A stretch of 64,000 nucleotides of DNA, taken from positions 1-64,000 of the forward strand of contig NZ_BDAG01000023.1 of the NCBI RefSeq assembly GCF_002091715.1, read 5' to 3'. The notes beneath the pieces were generated by a model, which did no database searches, had not been told where the DNA came from, and was given only the letters and a program-made list of their open reading frames with translations. Below, one piece after another: positions 35,711-44,266 of this stretch (position 1 is the stretch's first letter; each line of letters starts with the position of its first letter). Origin of the DNA: Pseudomonas migulae NBRC 103157 (GTDB lineage: Bacteria; Pseudomonadota; Gammaproteobacteria; Pseudomonadales; Pseudomonadaceae). The translations under genes and the position numbers were made by a program.

Positions 35711-36330
35711 GCCCGACTCAAGAGCAACTGACGGCGCTGGGCGGCGTATTTCTCGCTGCCGTGCTGGTCGACAAGATCGCCAAGACCGGCCAGACCACCG
35801 AAGCCGGCCTGACGTGCATGCTCGGCAGCCTGTTGATTCGCGACCCCAAGGACACGCTGGAAGTCTACGGCGGCGACGACATCAACTTGCGCGAAGGCTA
35901 CCGCGCCTTGATTGGTGCCCTTGAGCGCGACCCGAGCACCCTTCAGCGCGAACCGCTGCGTTACGCCCTGGCGATGCTCGGGCTGGAGCGCCAACTGGCC
36001 AAGCGCAGCGACATGCTGGACGTAATCGGCAAGCGCCTGCCGCAGATTCAGTCTCAGGTCGAGCACTTCGGCCCGGCCCACGAAAACGTGATCGCGGCGT
36101 GTGGTGCGCTGTATCAGGACACGCTGAGCACCTTGCGCCAACGGATTCAGGTTCACGGTGACATGCGCAACCTGCAGCAACCGAGCAACGCCTCGAAGAT
36201 CCGCGCGCTGTTGCTGGCGGGGATTCGCTCGGCGCGCCTGTGGCGGCAGTTGGGCGGTCATCGCTGGCAGTTGGTGGTCAGCCGTCGCAAGTTGCTCAAA
36301 GAGCTTTACCCGCTGATGCGCAGCAGCTGA
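35707..36330 (+). CDS. hflD: High-frequency lysogenisation protein HflD
   Basis: A 207-residue, mostly helical, membrane-associated protein of the HflD family. GGVFLAAVLVDKIAKTGQ at the N-terminus and LLAGIRSARLWRQLGGHRWQLV near the C-terminus are typical. It is translationally coupled to mnmA and upstream of purB. In E. coli it binds phage lambda CII; the housekeeping role is unknown. Confidence 0.93.
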   Translation: MSPTQEQLTALGGVFLAAVLVDKIAKTGQTTEAGLTCMLGSLLIRDPKDTLEVYGGDDINLREGYRALIGALERDPSTLQREPLRYALAMLGLERQLAKRSDMLDVIGKRLPQIQSQVEHFGPAHENVIAACGALYQDTLSTLRQRIQVHGDMRNLQQPSNASKIRALLLAGIRSARLWRQLGGHRWQLVVSRRKLLKELYPLMRSS

Positions 36331-36410
36331 ACCGCGCCCGCAACACTGCTTTAAATCTGTAACGCGTAATACGCCGGTCAGTTGGCAACGGACCGGCGGA
36401 TTTTTTCATG

Positions 36411-36416
36411 TATGAT
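36411..36416 (+). promoter_or_regulatory. Candidate purB -10 element
   Basis: TATGAT lies 41 bases before the purB ATG, following a T-rich stretch. No clear -35 at the right distance. Confidence 0.3.
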
Positions 36417-36456
36417 ACGCGCCCCATTTCGTTGCCCGACTGTCCGAGAACACCCC

Positions 36457-37827
36457 ATGCAGCTTTCTTCGCTCACTGCGGTTTCCCCTGTTGACGGCCG
36501 CTACGCCGGCAAAACCCAGGCCCTGCGCCCAATTTTCAGCGAATACGGTCTGATCCGTGCTCGCGTTCTGGTTGAAGTGCGCTGGCTCCAGCGCCTGGCC
36601 GCTCACCCTGCCATCAGCGAAGTGCCGGCGTTCTCCGCCGAAGCCAACGCAGTGCTGAACACCCTGGCGGAAAACTTCTCTCTGGAGCACGCCGAACGCG
36701 TCAAAGAGATCGAGCGCACCACCAACCACGACGTCAAAGCCATCGAATACCTGCTCAAAGAGCAAGCGGCCAAGCTGCCTGAACTGGCTGCCGTCAGCGA
36801 ATTCATCCACTTTGCCTGCACCAGCGAGGACATCAACAACCTGTCCCACGCCCTGATGCTGCGCGAAGGCCGTGATGACGTGATGCTGCCGCTGATGCGC
36901 CAGACCGCCGACGCCATCCGCGAACTGGCCATCCGCTTCGCCGACGTGCCAATGCTGTCGCGCACCCACGGTCAGCCGGCCTCGCCGACCACCCTGGGCA
37001 AAGAGCTGGCAAACGTGGTTTACCGTCTGGAGCGTCAAATCGCTCAGGTCGCTGCCGTTCCGCTGCTGGGCAAGATCAACGGCGCTGTCGGCAACTACAA
37101 CGCTCACCTGTCGGCCTACCCTGAGATCGACTGGGAAGCCAACGCCCGCGCCTTCATCGAAGACGAACTGGGCCTGGGCTTCAACCCGTACACCACGCAG
37201 ATCGAACCGCACGACTACATCGCCGAGCTGTTCGACGCGATCGCCCGTTTCAACACGATCCTGATCGACTTCGACCGCGACATCTGGGGCTACATCTCCC
37301 TGGGTTATTTCAAGCAGCGCACCATCGCTGGCGAAATCGGTTCGTCGACCATGCCGCACAAGGTCAACCCGATCGACTTCGAAAACTCCGAAGGCAACCT
37401 GGGTATCGCCAACGCACTGTTCCAGCACCTGGCGAGCAAGTTGCCGATCTCCCGCTGGCAGCGCGACCTGACCGACTCCACCGTCCTGCGTAACCTCGGC
37501 GTCGGTTTCGCCCACAGCGTGATCGCGTACGAAGCCAGCCTCAAAGGCATCAGCAAACTGGAGCTCAACGCTCAAAAGATCGCTGCTGACCTCGACGCTT
37601 GCTGGGAAGTCCTGGCCGAACCGATCCAGACCGTCATGCGTCGCTACAACATCGAAAACCCGTACGAGAAGCTGAAAGAGTTGACCCGCGGCAAGGGCAT
37701 CAGCCCTGAAGCGCTGCAAACTTTCATCGATGGCCTGGACATGCCTGCCGCTGCCAAGGCCGAGCTGAAATTGCTCACCCCGGCGAACTACATCGGCAAC
37801 GCTGTAGAGCAAGCCAAGCGCATCTGA
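36457..37827 (+). CDS. purB: Adenylosuccinate lyase
   Basis: A 456-residue enzyme acting twice in purine synthesis (SAICAR to AICAR, adenylosuccinate to AMP). The superfamily signature is GSSTMPHKVNPIDFENSEGN, with the active-site serine loop, and TSEDINNLSHALMLREGRD and SRTHGQPASPTTLGKE precede it. The length is that of E. coli PurB. The ATG at 36457 precedes the conserved QLSSLTAVSPVDGRY. Confidence 0.97.
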   Translation: MQLSSLTAVSPVDGRYAGKTQALRPIFSEYGLIRARVLVEVRWLQRLAAHPAISEVPAFSAEANAVLNTLAENFSLEHAERVKEIERTTNHDVKAIEYLLKEQAAKLPELAAVSEFIHFACTSEDINNLSHALMLREGRDDVMLPLMRQTADAIRELAIRFADVPMLSRTHGQPASPTTLGKELANVVYRLERQIAQVAAVPLLGKINGAVGNYNAHLSAYPEIDWEANARAFIEDELGLGFNPYTTQIEPHDYIAELFDAIARFNTILIDFDRDIWGYISLGYFKQRTIAGEIGSSTMPHKVNPIDFENSEGNLGIANALFQHLASKLPISRWQRDLTDSTVLRNLGVGFAHSVIAYEASLKGISKLELNAQKIAADLDACWEVLAEPIQTVMRRYNIENPYEKLKELTRGKGISPEALQTFIDGLDMPAAAKAELKLLTPANYIGNAVEQAKRI

Positions 37828-37848
37828 TCGACCGCTTTACCCGTTTGA

Positions 37849-37876
37849 GACGCCCGGCAGCGCCGGGCGTTTTTAT
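37849..37876 (+). terminator. purB intrinsic terminator
   Basis: Stem ACGCCCGGC/GCCGGGCGT and a run of five T, 22 bases after the purB stop. Confidence 0.9.
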
Positions 37877-37913
37877 TCCCGTCTGAAAAGTGCTTTTTTT
37901 CAATAGGTTACAC

Positions 37914-39083
37914 ATGAATCCTGATATTCCTCTTCAACTTCTGGGTGGCATCACGGCGCGCGAATTCCTGCGTGACTACTGGCAGAAAAAACCGCTGCTG
38001 ATCCGTCAGGCGATCCCTGATTTCGAAAGCCCGATCGACGCCGACGAACTGGCCGGCCTGGCGCTGGAAGAAGAAGTTGAATCGCGCCTGATCATCGAAC
38101 ACGGCGAGCGTCCTTGGGAATTGCGCCGCGGCCCGTTCGCCGAAGATGAATTCAGCAAATTGCCGGAACGCGAGTGGACCCTGCTGGTTCAAGCGGTTGA
38201 CCAGTTCGTGCCGGAAGTCAGCGAATTGCTGGAACAGTTCCGCTTCCTGCCGAGCTGGCGCATCGACGACGTAATGATCAGCTTCGCCGCCCCTGGTGGC
38301 AGCGTCGGTCCGCACTTCGATAACTACGACGTGTTCCTGCTGCAGGGCCACGGCAAGCGCAACTGGAAAATCGGCCAGATGTGCAACTCCGAGAGCCCGC
38401 TGCTGCAACACGCGGACCTGCGCATCCTCGCCGACTTCGAAGCCACCGATGAGTGGGTACTGGAACCGGGCGACATGCTGTACCTGCCGCCGCGCCTGGC
38501 TCATTGCGGCGTGGCCGTTGACGATTGCCTGACCTATTCCGTCGGTTTCCGTGCGCCGAGCGCCGCTGAAGTGCTGACCCACTTCACCGACTTCCTCAGC
38601 CAGTTCCTGACGGACGAAGAGCGTTACACCGACGCCGACGCCCTGCCTGCAGTCGATCCGCATCAGATCCAGCACGACGCCCTTGATCGCTTGAAAGGCC
38701 TGCTGGCCGAGCACATGAGCGATGAGCGCCTGCTGCTGACCTGGTTCGGCCAGTTCATGACCGAGCCGCGCTACCCGGAACTGGTGGTCGGCCCGGAAGA
38801 AATCGAAGAAGAAGACCTGCTCGCCAGCCTCGAGCAAGGCGCTGTGCTGATCCGCAACCCAAGTGCACGCCTGGCATGGTCCGAAGTCGATGACGACCTG
38901 CTGCTGTTCGCCAGTGGCCAGAGCCGTTACCTGCCGGGCAAGCTGCGCGAGCTGCTGAAAATGATCTGCGCCGCCGATTCGCTGCACATCGACAACCTCG
39001 GCGAGTGGCTGAGCGATGAAGACGGTCGCGGCCTGCTGTGTGAACTGATCAAGCAAGGAAGCCTGGGGTTCGCTGATGAATAA
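37914..39083 (+). CDS. roxA: JmjC/cupin ribosomal oxygenase (RoxA/YcfD type)
   Basis: A 389-residue Fe(II)/2-oxoglutarate oxygenase that in E. coli (YcfD/RoxA) hydroxylates an arginine of ribosomal protein L16. The iron ligands are H134 and D136 (GPHFDNYDVF) and H197 (PRLAHCGVAV); K149 region (GKRNWKIG) contacts the cosubstrate. The C-terminal part holds the winged-helix/dimerisation domain. It overlaps the next acetyltransferase gene by eight bases. Confidence 0.9.
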   Translation: MNPDIPLQLLGGITAREFLRDYWQKKPLLIRQAIPDFESPIDADELAGLALEEEVESRLIIEHGERPWELRRGPFAEDEFSKLPEREWTLLVQAVDQFVPEVSELLEQFRFLPSWRIDDVMISFAAPGGSVGPHFDNYDVFLLQGHGKRNWKIGQMCNSESPLLQHADLRILADFEATDEWVLEPGDMLYLPPRLAHCGVAVDDCLTYSVGFRAPSAAEVLTHFTDFLSQFLTDEERYTDADALPAVDPHQIQHDALDRLKGLLAEHMSDERLLLTWFGQFMTEPRYPELVVGPEEIEEEDLLASLEQGAVLIRNPSARLAWSEVDDDLLLFASGQSRYLPGKLRELLKMICAADSLHIDNLGEWLSDEDGRGLLCELIKQGSLGFADE

Positions 39084-39501
39084 AATTCACGTACGTGTCG
39101 CAGACTGGCAAAAGGACAACGCCGAGGTCCGGCGCATTCGTGAGACGGTGTTCATCGCCGAGCAATCCGTTCCGCCCGAGCTGGAATGGGATGCCGATGA
39201 CGCAACAGCGGTGCACTTTCTGGCCTTCGAAGGCGACTTTCCGATTGGCACCGCCCGCCTGTTGCCCGACGGGAATGTCGGCCGGGTGTCGGTGCTGAAA
39301 GACTGGCGTGGCTTGAAGGTAGGCGATGCGCTGATGCAAGCGGTGATCGGTGAAGCCGAGAAGCGCGGGCTGAAACAGCAGATGCTGAGCGCGCAGGTTC
39401 AGGCTACGGCGTTCTATGAGCGCCTGGGCTTCAGCCTGGTCAGTGAGGAGTTCCTGGAAGCCGGGATTCCGCATGTGGACATGGTGCGGCACTCGGCTTA
39501 A
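39076..39501 (+). CDS. GNAT-family acetyltransferase (ElaA-like)
   Basis: A 141-residue acetyltransferase. The segments RETVFIAEQSVPPELEWDADD, VSVLKDWRGLKVGDALM and QATAFYERLGFSLVSEEF match the ElaA/YjcF-like group. It is translationally coupled to roxA by an eight-base overlap, so it may modify a protein linked to the ribosome; this is inference from context only. Confidence 0.87.
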   Translation: MNKIHVRVADWQKDNAEVRRIRETVFIAEQSVPPELEWDADDATAVHFLAFEGDFPIGTARLLPDGNVGRVSVLKDWRGLKVGDALMQAVIGEAEKRGLKQQMLSAQVQATAFYERLGFSLVSEEFLEAGIPHVDMVRHSA

Positions 39502-39640
39502 AACCGCGGCGCAGCCTTCGCGAGCAAGTCGAATCGTCGCACCATCGCTCCCACACTGGATTGATGGTGCTGCTGCAATTTGTCACAACACCCTAATCCC
39601 TGTGGGAGCAGGCTTGCCCGCGAAGAGGCCCGAAAGAACG

Positions 39641-39683
39641 CCACAAAACGCCCCGCCATTTTCGGATGCCGGGGCGTTTTGCT
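39641..39683. terminator. Bidirectional terminator downstream of the acetyltransferase
   Basis: CAAAACGCCCCG and CGGGGCGTTTTG form a 12-base stem over a loop of about 15 bases, flanked by A and T tracts. Confidence 0.75.
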
Positions 39684-39740
39684 GCCTGTGGTTCAACTTG
39701 CCCCACGACGGGCCGACAAACTGGCAATATCAACACACTC

Positions 39741-39840
39741 TGTAGGAGCGAGCTTGCTCGCGAAAAATTCACAGGCGCCGCATTTTTCCAGAGAGCACGC
39801 GCCATCGTTCACGACCATCGCGAGCAAGCTCGCTCCTACA
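39741..39840. repeat. Inverted repeat (TGTAGGAGCGAGCTTGCTCGCGA type)
   Basis: Arms at 39741-39764 and 39816-39840, a palindromic variant of the REP family (GCGAGCTTGCTCGC core). Confidence 0.8.
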
Positions 39841-39869
39841 CACAAACCTCAAGGCCGGAGATAACGGAT

Positions 39870-40631
39870 ATGTCCCTACGCACCCTGCTCACCACGCTGC
39901 TACTGACCTGCAGTTTTTCGGTCATGGCCGCCACCGAGATCGTGCCGTTGAACTACCACACCAGCGCCGACATGCTGCCGATGGCCCAGGATTTCATCGG
40001 CAAGGATGGCCAGGTCAGCGCCTACGGCAATCAACTGATCGTCAATGCCGATCAGCGCAAGATCGACGAACTTAAGGCGCTTATCGCCCAACTCGACACT
40101 CAGCCAAAGCGTTTGCTGATCACCGTCGACACCAACGAAAACAACTTCCAGGACGACCAGGGCTATTCAGTCAATGGCGCCAAACCGAGCCAGACCCGAA
40201 TCATCAATCGCAGCACCGAAAGCCGTGACGGCGGCATTCAGCAAGTCCAGGCCAGCGAAGGCGCACCGGCACTGATCCAGGTGGGCCAAAGCGTGCCGCT
40301 GACCAGCACGCAGATCGATGCCTATGGCGATCCTCGCAGCCAGACCGAATACCGCAACGTCACCCAGGGCTTCTACGTCACCGCGAGCGTCACCGGCGAC
40401 ATCGTTCACCTGTCGATCAGCACAAACCGTGACCGCATGAGCCAGGAGCGTCCCGATGTAGTGAACGTGCAAAGCACCGACACAACCGTCACCGGACGCC
40501 TCGGCGAATGGATCACCCTGGCCGGCGTGAACCGCCAGACGCAGGCCGACAAACAGGGCCTGACCCGCAGCTACTCGACTCAGGGACGGGATGACATGAC
40601 CCTGCGGGTGAAAGTCGATACTTTGGACTAA
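39870..40631 (+). CDS. Secreted protein with a secretin N-domain
   Basis: A 253-residue exported protein. The signal peptide (TLLTTLLLTCSFSVMAA) is followed by a secretin N-type domain: EIVPLNYHTSADMLPMAQDF, then VSAYGNQLIVNADQRKIDEL and IAQLDTQPKRLLITVDTNE. The rest (residues about 110-253) resembles the region before a secretin pore, but no membrane-inserting pore domain follows. It is an orphan, not next to type II, type III or type IV pilus genes. I assign the domain and not a function. Confidence 0.78.
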   Translation: MSLRTLLTTLLLTCSFSVMAATEIVPLNYHTSADMLPMAQDFIGKDGQVSAYGNQLIVNADQRKIDELKALIAQLDTQPKRLLITVDTNENNFQDDQGYSVNGAKPSQTRIINRSTESRDGGIQQVQASEGAPALIQVGQSVPLTSTQIDAYGDPRSQTEYRNVTQGFYVTASVTGDIVHLSISTNRDRMSQERPDVVNVQSTDTTVTGRLGEWITLAGVNRQTQADKQGLTRSYSTQGRDDMTLRVKVDTLD

Positions 40632-40671
40632 GCCACCGAAAACTGACTGATTAGTCGTATTAGACCAAAGA

Positions 40672-40697
40672 TGTAGTGCTTGAAAAAAAGCACTACA
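40672..40697. promoter_or_regulatory. Perfect palindrome, candidate RccR operator for aceA
   Basis: TGTAGTGCTT (40672-40681) and AAGCACTACA (40688-40697) are perfect inverted repeats with six bases between. TGTAGT...ACTACA is, to my recollection, the core recognised by RccR, the RpiR-family regulator that controls glyoxylate-shunt and gluconeogenic genes in Pseudomonas in response to KDPG. It lies six bases upstream of the candidate -35. Confidence 0.7.
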
Positions 40698-40703
40698 AAA
40701 CGT

Positions 40704-40732
40704 TTGACGAGCCAAAAAAGCGAAGGCATGAT
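40704..40732 (+). promoter_or_regulatory. Candidate aceA promoter
   Basis: TTGACG at 40704-40709, a 17-base spacer, and CATGAT at 40727-40732. This predicts transcription from about 40739 and a long leader. Confidence 0.5.
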
Positions 40733-41131
40733 GGCCTCGCTCCCGCTAATCAGGGGCCCTGGCAAGGGCCTTCGAAGCGATGCTCGTATCTACCCCGCGA
40801 GCCGTTTCGTGTCTGTACCGCCCACAAGGTGTGTTTGACGAGGTTGCCGACTGGAACGAAGTTGTCCCGAGGGACGGAAGCGTATTTAGGTAAACCCGGC
40901 ATCACACTGAAGTTCGTAAAAAGGCCCACGACGCCCGAATGCGCTCGCCAGTTCGCCCTTACCTGCTCACTTCCCCTCGAGCCCATCGTTCATCCCGTCG
41001 CCAACCCCGCCGAATCCGACTTGACCGCCTAAGCTTCTGGTCAGCGAGCAGCCTTTTACGCCTTTCAAATATGCGTAGTTGGCAGGAGCAGGAATTTTCC
41101 ACCCAAGACCTATGCGACGAGGTTTATCTCC

Positions 41132-42457
41132 ATGGCACTGACACGCGAACAGCAAATTGCAGCCCTCGAAAAAGACTGGGCTGAAAACCCACGCTGGAAA
41201 GGCGTGACACGCGCTTACTCCGCTGCTGACGTCGTCCGCCTGCGTGGCTCGGTTCAACCTGAGCACACCTTTGCAAAAATGGGCGCCGAGAAGCTCTGGA
41301 ACCTGGTAACCCAGGGTGCCAAGCCGTCCTTCCGTCCTGAGAAAGATTTCGTCAACTGCATGGGCGCCCTGACCGGCGGCCAGGCTGTACAACAAGTCAA
41401 AGCCGGTATCCAGGCGATCTACCTGTCGGGCTGGCAAGTGGCTGCGGACAACAACTCCGCCGAATCGATGTACCCGGACCAGTCGCTGTACCCGGTGGAC
41501 TCGGTTCCAACCGTGGTCAAGCGCATCAACAACTCGTTCCGTCGTGCCGACCAGATCCAGTGGAAAGCCGGCAAGAACCCGGGCGACGAAGGTTACATCG
41601 ACTACTTCGCACCCATCGTGGCTGACGCCGAAGCCGGTTTCGGTGGCGTACTGAACGCTTACGAGCTGATGAAGAGCATGATCGAAGCAGGCGCCGCCGG
41701 CGTTCACTTCGAAGACCAACTGGCCTCCGTGAAAAAATGCGGCCACATGGGCGGCAAGGTACTGGTTCCTACCCAGGAAGCTGTACAGAAGCTGACCGCT
41801 GCCCGTCTGGCGGCAGACGTTGCCGGTACTCCGACCATCATCCTGGCCCGTACCGACGCTAACGCAGCTGACCTGCTGACTTCCGACTGCGACCCGTACG
41901 ACCAGCCATTCGTGACTGGCGAACGTACCCAGGAAGGCTTCTACAAAGTGCGCGCCGGCCTGGACCAGGCAATCGCTCGCGGCCTGGCTTACGCACCGTA
42001 CGCCGACCTGATCTGGTGCGAAACCGCCAAGCCGGATCTGGACGAGGCTCGTCGCTTCGCTGAAGCGATCAAAAAGGAATACCCGGACCAACTGCTGTCG
42101 TACAACTGCTCGCCTTCCTTCAACTGGAAGAAAAACCTGGACGACGCGACCATCGCCAAGTTCCAGCGCGAATTGTCCGCCATGGGTTACAAGCACCAGT
42201 TCATCACCCTGGCCGGCATTCACAACATGTGGCACAGCATGTTCAACCTGGCGCACGACTACGCCCGCAACGACATGACTGCCTACGTGAAGCTGCAAGA
42301 GCAGGAATTCGCTGACGCCGCCAAGGGTTACACCTTCGTGGCTCACCAGCAGGAAGTGGGCACCGGCTACTTCGACGACATGACCACCGTGATTCAAGGT
42401 GGCACGTCTTCGGTAACCGCGCTGACCGGTTCGACTGAAGAAGAACAGTTCCACTGA
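41132..42457 (+). CDS. aceA: Isocitrate lyase
   Basis: A 441-residue glyoxylate-shunt enzyme splitting isocitrate into glyoxylate and succinate. The catalytic signature KKCGH is at residues 201-205 with C203 as the acid. SGWQVAADNN and SYNCSPSFNWKKNL are conserved. GAGG lies nine bases before the ATG. It competes with the two isocitrate dehydrogenases encoded 8-11 kb upstream, and the upstream palindrome suggests repression in glycolytic conditions. Confidence 0.97.
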   Translation: MALTREQQIAALEKDWAENPRWKGVTRAYSAADVVRLRGSVQPEHTFAKMGAEKLWNLVTQGAKPSFRPEKDFVNCMGALTGGQAVQQVKAGIQAIYLSGWQVAADNNSAESMYPDQSLYPVDSVPTVVKRINNSFRRADQIQWKAGKNPGDEGYIDYFAPIVADAEAGFGGVLNAYELMKSMIEAGAAGVHFEDQLASVKKCGHMGGKVLVPTQEAVQKLTAARLAADVAGTPTIILARTDANAADLLTSDCDPYDQPFVTGERTQEGFYKVRAGLDQAIARGLAYAPYADLIWCETAKPDLDEARRFAEAIKKEYPDQLLSYNCSPSFNWKKNLDDATIAKFQRELSAMGYKHQFITLAGIHNMWHSMFNLAHDYARNDMTAYVKLQEQEFADAAKGYTFVAHQQEVGTGYFDDMTTVIQGGTSSVTALTGSTEEEQFH

Positions 42458-42524
42458 TCTGACTCACCGAAACAAACGGCCGTTGCGGACCGAATAAAAA
42501 GCTAACCGCAACGCCGCGCATCTG

Positions 42525-42553
42525 ACGCCCCGACTGGTTCGGGGCGTTTTTTT
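42525..42553 (+). terminator. aceA intrinsic terminator
   Basis: ACGCCCCGA/TCGGGGCGT stem with five-base loop and a run of seven T. Confidence 0.92.
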
Positions 42554-42581
42554 GCCCGCGATTTACCTGCCACCACAACAC

Positions 42582-42677
42582 CCTGTGGGAGCGGGCTTGC
42601 TCGCGAAAGCGGTTTATCATTCAACATCTCTGCTGACTGGCCTACCGCTTTCGCGAGCAAGCCCGCTCCCACAGGGG
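42582..42677. repeat. REP doublet between aceA and nuoA
   Basis: Inverted copies of the CTGTGGGAGCGGGCTTGCTCGCGAAAGCGGT type at 42582-42613 and 42643-42677. Confidence 0.87.
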
Positions 42678-42978
42678 GGTGGTGATTCAGGGAAAATCCT
42701 TGATCCAGAGCAGTTTCAAGAGCAGGAAAAAAGGGTAAAAAGACCCCGCCCGCTACTTGCAGTAACGCGCATATAAGACAACTTCCCGGCCGCCCACCCG
42801 TTAAACAGTTTAAAAACCAAGCCAAACAATATTGATTATCATTTAGCAACAACTATGTTCGTTACATTCCCTACAAAACATAATTGATGAAAACCCGGCT
42901 AATGCCCGCAACGCATGGGCTGCGTGGGTCTGGAGGCTCGCTATGTCCTTATTCCGCTAAATAATTTCGCTATCTGAA

Positions 42979-43008
42979 TTTTACTTGCACGGTGTTGTGC
43001 CATAAAAT
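42979..43008 (+). promoter_or_regulatory. Candidate nuo operon promoter
   Basis: TTTTAC (42979-42984), an 18-base spacer and TAAAAT (43003-43008), 88 bases before nuoA. A modest match. Confidence 0.3.
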
Positions 43009-43095
43009 CAGCGGGATTGATTGCTGCGACATATCGTCACTGCTTTGTTTCTTTTCAAGCTCAGAGACCTTTGCTCTCTGTTAAGGATTACCAGC

Positions 43096-43509
43096 ATGCC
43101 CGAAGCGACAGGACTCATGGCCCACAACTGGGGCTTTGCCATTTTCCTTCTAGGCGTCGTCGGCCTCTGTGCCTTCATGCTGGGTGTTTCCAGCCTCCTC
43201 GGGTCAAAAGCCTGGGGCCGCAGCAAAAACGAACCGTTCGAGTCCGGCATGCTACCTACAGGTGGCGCCCGCTTGCGGCTCTCAGCCAAATTCTATCTGG
43301 TCGCGATGCTCTTCGTGATCTTCGATATCGAAGCCCTCTTTCTCTTTGCCTGGTCTGTGTCCGTCCGCGAAAGCGGCTGGACCGGATTCGTCGAAGCTCT
43401 CGTTTTCATAGCAATTCTGTTGGCAGGCCTTGTCTACCTATTCCGAGTGGGCGCCCTTGACTGGGCTCCGGAAGCTCGTCGTAAGCGGCAAGCGAAGCTG
43501 AAACAATGA
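43096..43509 (+). CDS. nuoA: NADH:quinone oxidoreductase subunit A
   Basis: A 137-residue membrane-arm subunit with three helices. The loop KNEPFESGMLPTGGARLRLSAKFYLVAM (split across residues 45-72) and the FVIFDIEALFLFAWS segment with its buried acids are diagnostic. TAAGGA precedes the ATG at 43096. It is first gene of the complex I operon. Confidence 0.96.
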   Translation: MPEATGLMAHNWGFAIFLLGVVGLCAFMLGVSSLLGSKAWGRSKNEPFESGMLPTGGARLRLSAKFYLVAMLFVIFDIEALFLFAWSVSVRESGWTGFVEALVFIAILLAGLVYLFRVGALDWAPEARRKRQAKLKQ

Positions 43510-43519
43510 GGCTTTGGCA

Positions 43520-44194
43520 ATGCAATACAATCTCACCAGGATCGACCCCGATGCTCCTAACGAGCAGTATCCGATTGGCGAACGGGAAACCGTTTCCGAT
43601 CCGTTAGAAGATCAAGTCCACAAAAACATCTTCATGGGCAAGCTCGAAGACGTGCTTAACGGCACGATCAACTGGGGGCGCAAGAACTCCCTGTGGCCGT
43701 ATAACTTCGGTCTTTCGTGCTGCTACGTGGAAATGACCACCGCCTTCACGGCGCCCCACGACATCGCGCGCTTTGGCGCCGAGGTTATCCGGGCATCGCC
43801 GCGCCAGGCGGATTTCATGGTTATCGCCGGTACCTGCTTCATCAAGATGGCGCCGATCATCCAGCGTCTCTACGAGCAAATGCTCGAACCTAAATGGGTA
43901 ATCTCCATGGGTTCGTGCGCCAACTCCGGTGGCATGTACGACATCTACTCTGTCGTTCAAGGGGTGGACAAGTTCCTGCCCGTGGACGTCTACGTGCCTG
44001 GCTGCCCGCCCCGCCCTGAAGCTTTTCTGCAAGGCTTGATGCTCTTGCAAGAGTCGATTGGACAGGAGCGTCGTCCGCTTTCCTGGGTCGTTGGTGATCA
44101 AGGCGTATACCGCGCCGAGATGCCTACCGAGAAGGAAAAGCGCCGCGAACAGCGAATCGCAGTCACCAACCTGCGCAGCCCCGACGAAGTCTGA
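43520..44194 (+). CDS. nuoB: NADH:quinone oxidoreductase subunit B (cluster N2)
   Basis: A 224-residue subunit carrying the terminal [4Fe-4S] cluster N2 next to the quinone site. The ligands are C67 and C68 (adjacent, LSCCYVEM), C133 (GSCANSGGMY) and C162 (VPGCPPRPEA). The ATG at 43520 is used; a TTG two codons earlier is in frame. Confidence 0.97.
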   Translation: MQYNLTRIDPDAPNEQYPIGERETVSDPLEDQVHKNIFMGKLEDVLNGTINWGRKNSLWPYNFGLSCCYVEMTTAFTAPHDIARFGAEVIRASPRQADFMVIAGTCFIKMAPIIQRLYEQMLEPKWVISMGSCANSGGMYDIYSVVQGVDKFLPVDVYVPGCPPRPEAFLQGLMLLQESIGQERRPLSWVVGDQGVYRAEMPTEKEKRREQRIAVTNLRSPDEV

Positions 44195-44266
44195 TCCAGA
44201 TCTGCTTCTTTAATAGAACGAGACACTGGCTTCATTCTTTACGTTGACCGAAAGCGATAAATAACC

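Larger units (their letters stand above)
39502..39869. other. Repeat-rich intergenic region
   Basis: About 370 bases without a gene. It contains degenerate and intact REP-like copies at 39519-39553, 39600-39630 and 39741-39840, and a terminator at 39641-39683. The final 30 bases carry AAGGCCGGAG before the next ATG. Confidence 0.7.
40632..41131. other. aceA upstream region
   Basis: A 500-base region without a credible gene. It contains a strong operator-like palindrome (40672-40697), a candidate sigma-70 promoter (40704-40732) and then about 390 bases that would be aceA leader RNA. CGAAGGC (40720-40726) can pair with GCCTTCG further down. The 118-codon open frame at 40676-41032 has no ribosome-binding site and biased composition, so I reject it. 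Confidence 0.6.
42458..43095. other. Intergenic region between aceA and the nuo operon
   Basis: Over 600 bases with the aceA terminator, a REP doublet, and then an A+T-rich stretch (42780-43010) expected to hold the nuo promoter. A five-codon frame (42943-42960, ATG TCC TTA TTC CGC TAA) has GGAG before it and could be a tiny leader peptide, but this is speculative. A six-base hairpin at 43062-43080 ends directly before the nuoA ribosome-binding site. Confidence 0.55.

Noticed and set aside
39500..39870. Possible CRISPR-like or tandem array
   Set aside because: Copies are inverted REP-type repeats with unequal spacing; no direct repeats with uniform spacers or cas genes.
40676..41032. 118-codon open frame upstream of aceA
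   Set aside because: No ribosome-binding site, starts inside the operator palindrome, biased composition; better read as a leader region.
42826..42846. Fur-box or ANR-box resemblance (AATATTGATTATCATTTAG) before nuoA
   Set aside because: Only about half of the conserved positions of either site fit, and the second half-site is missing.
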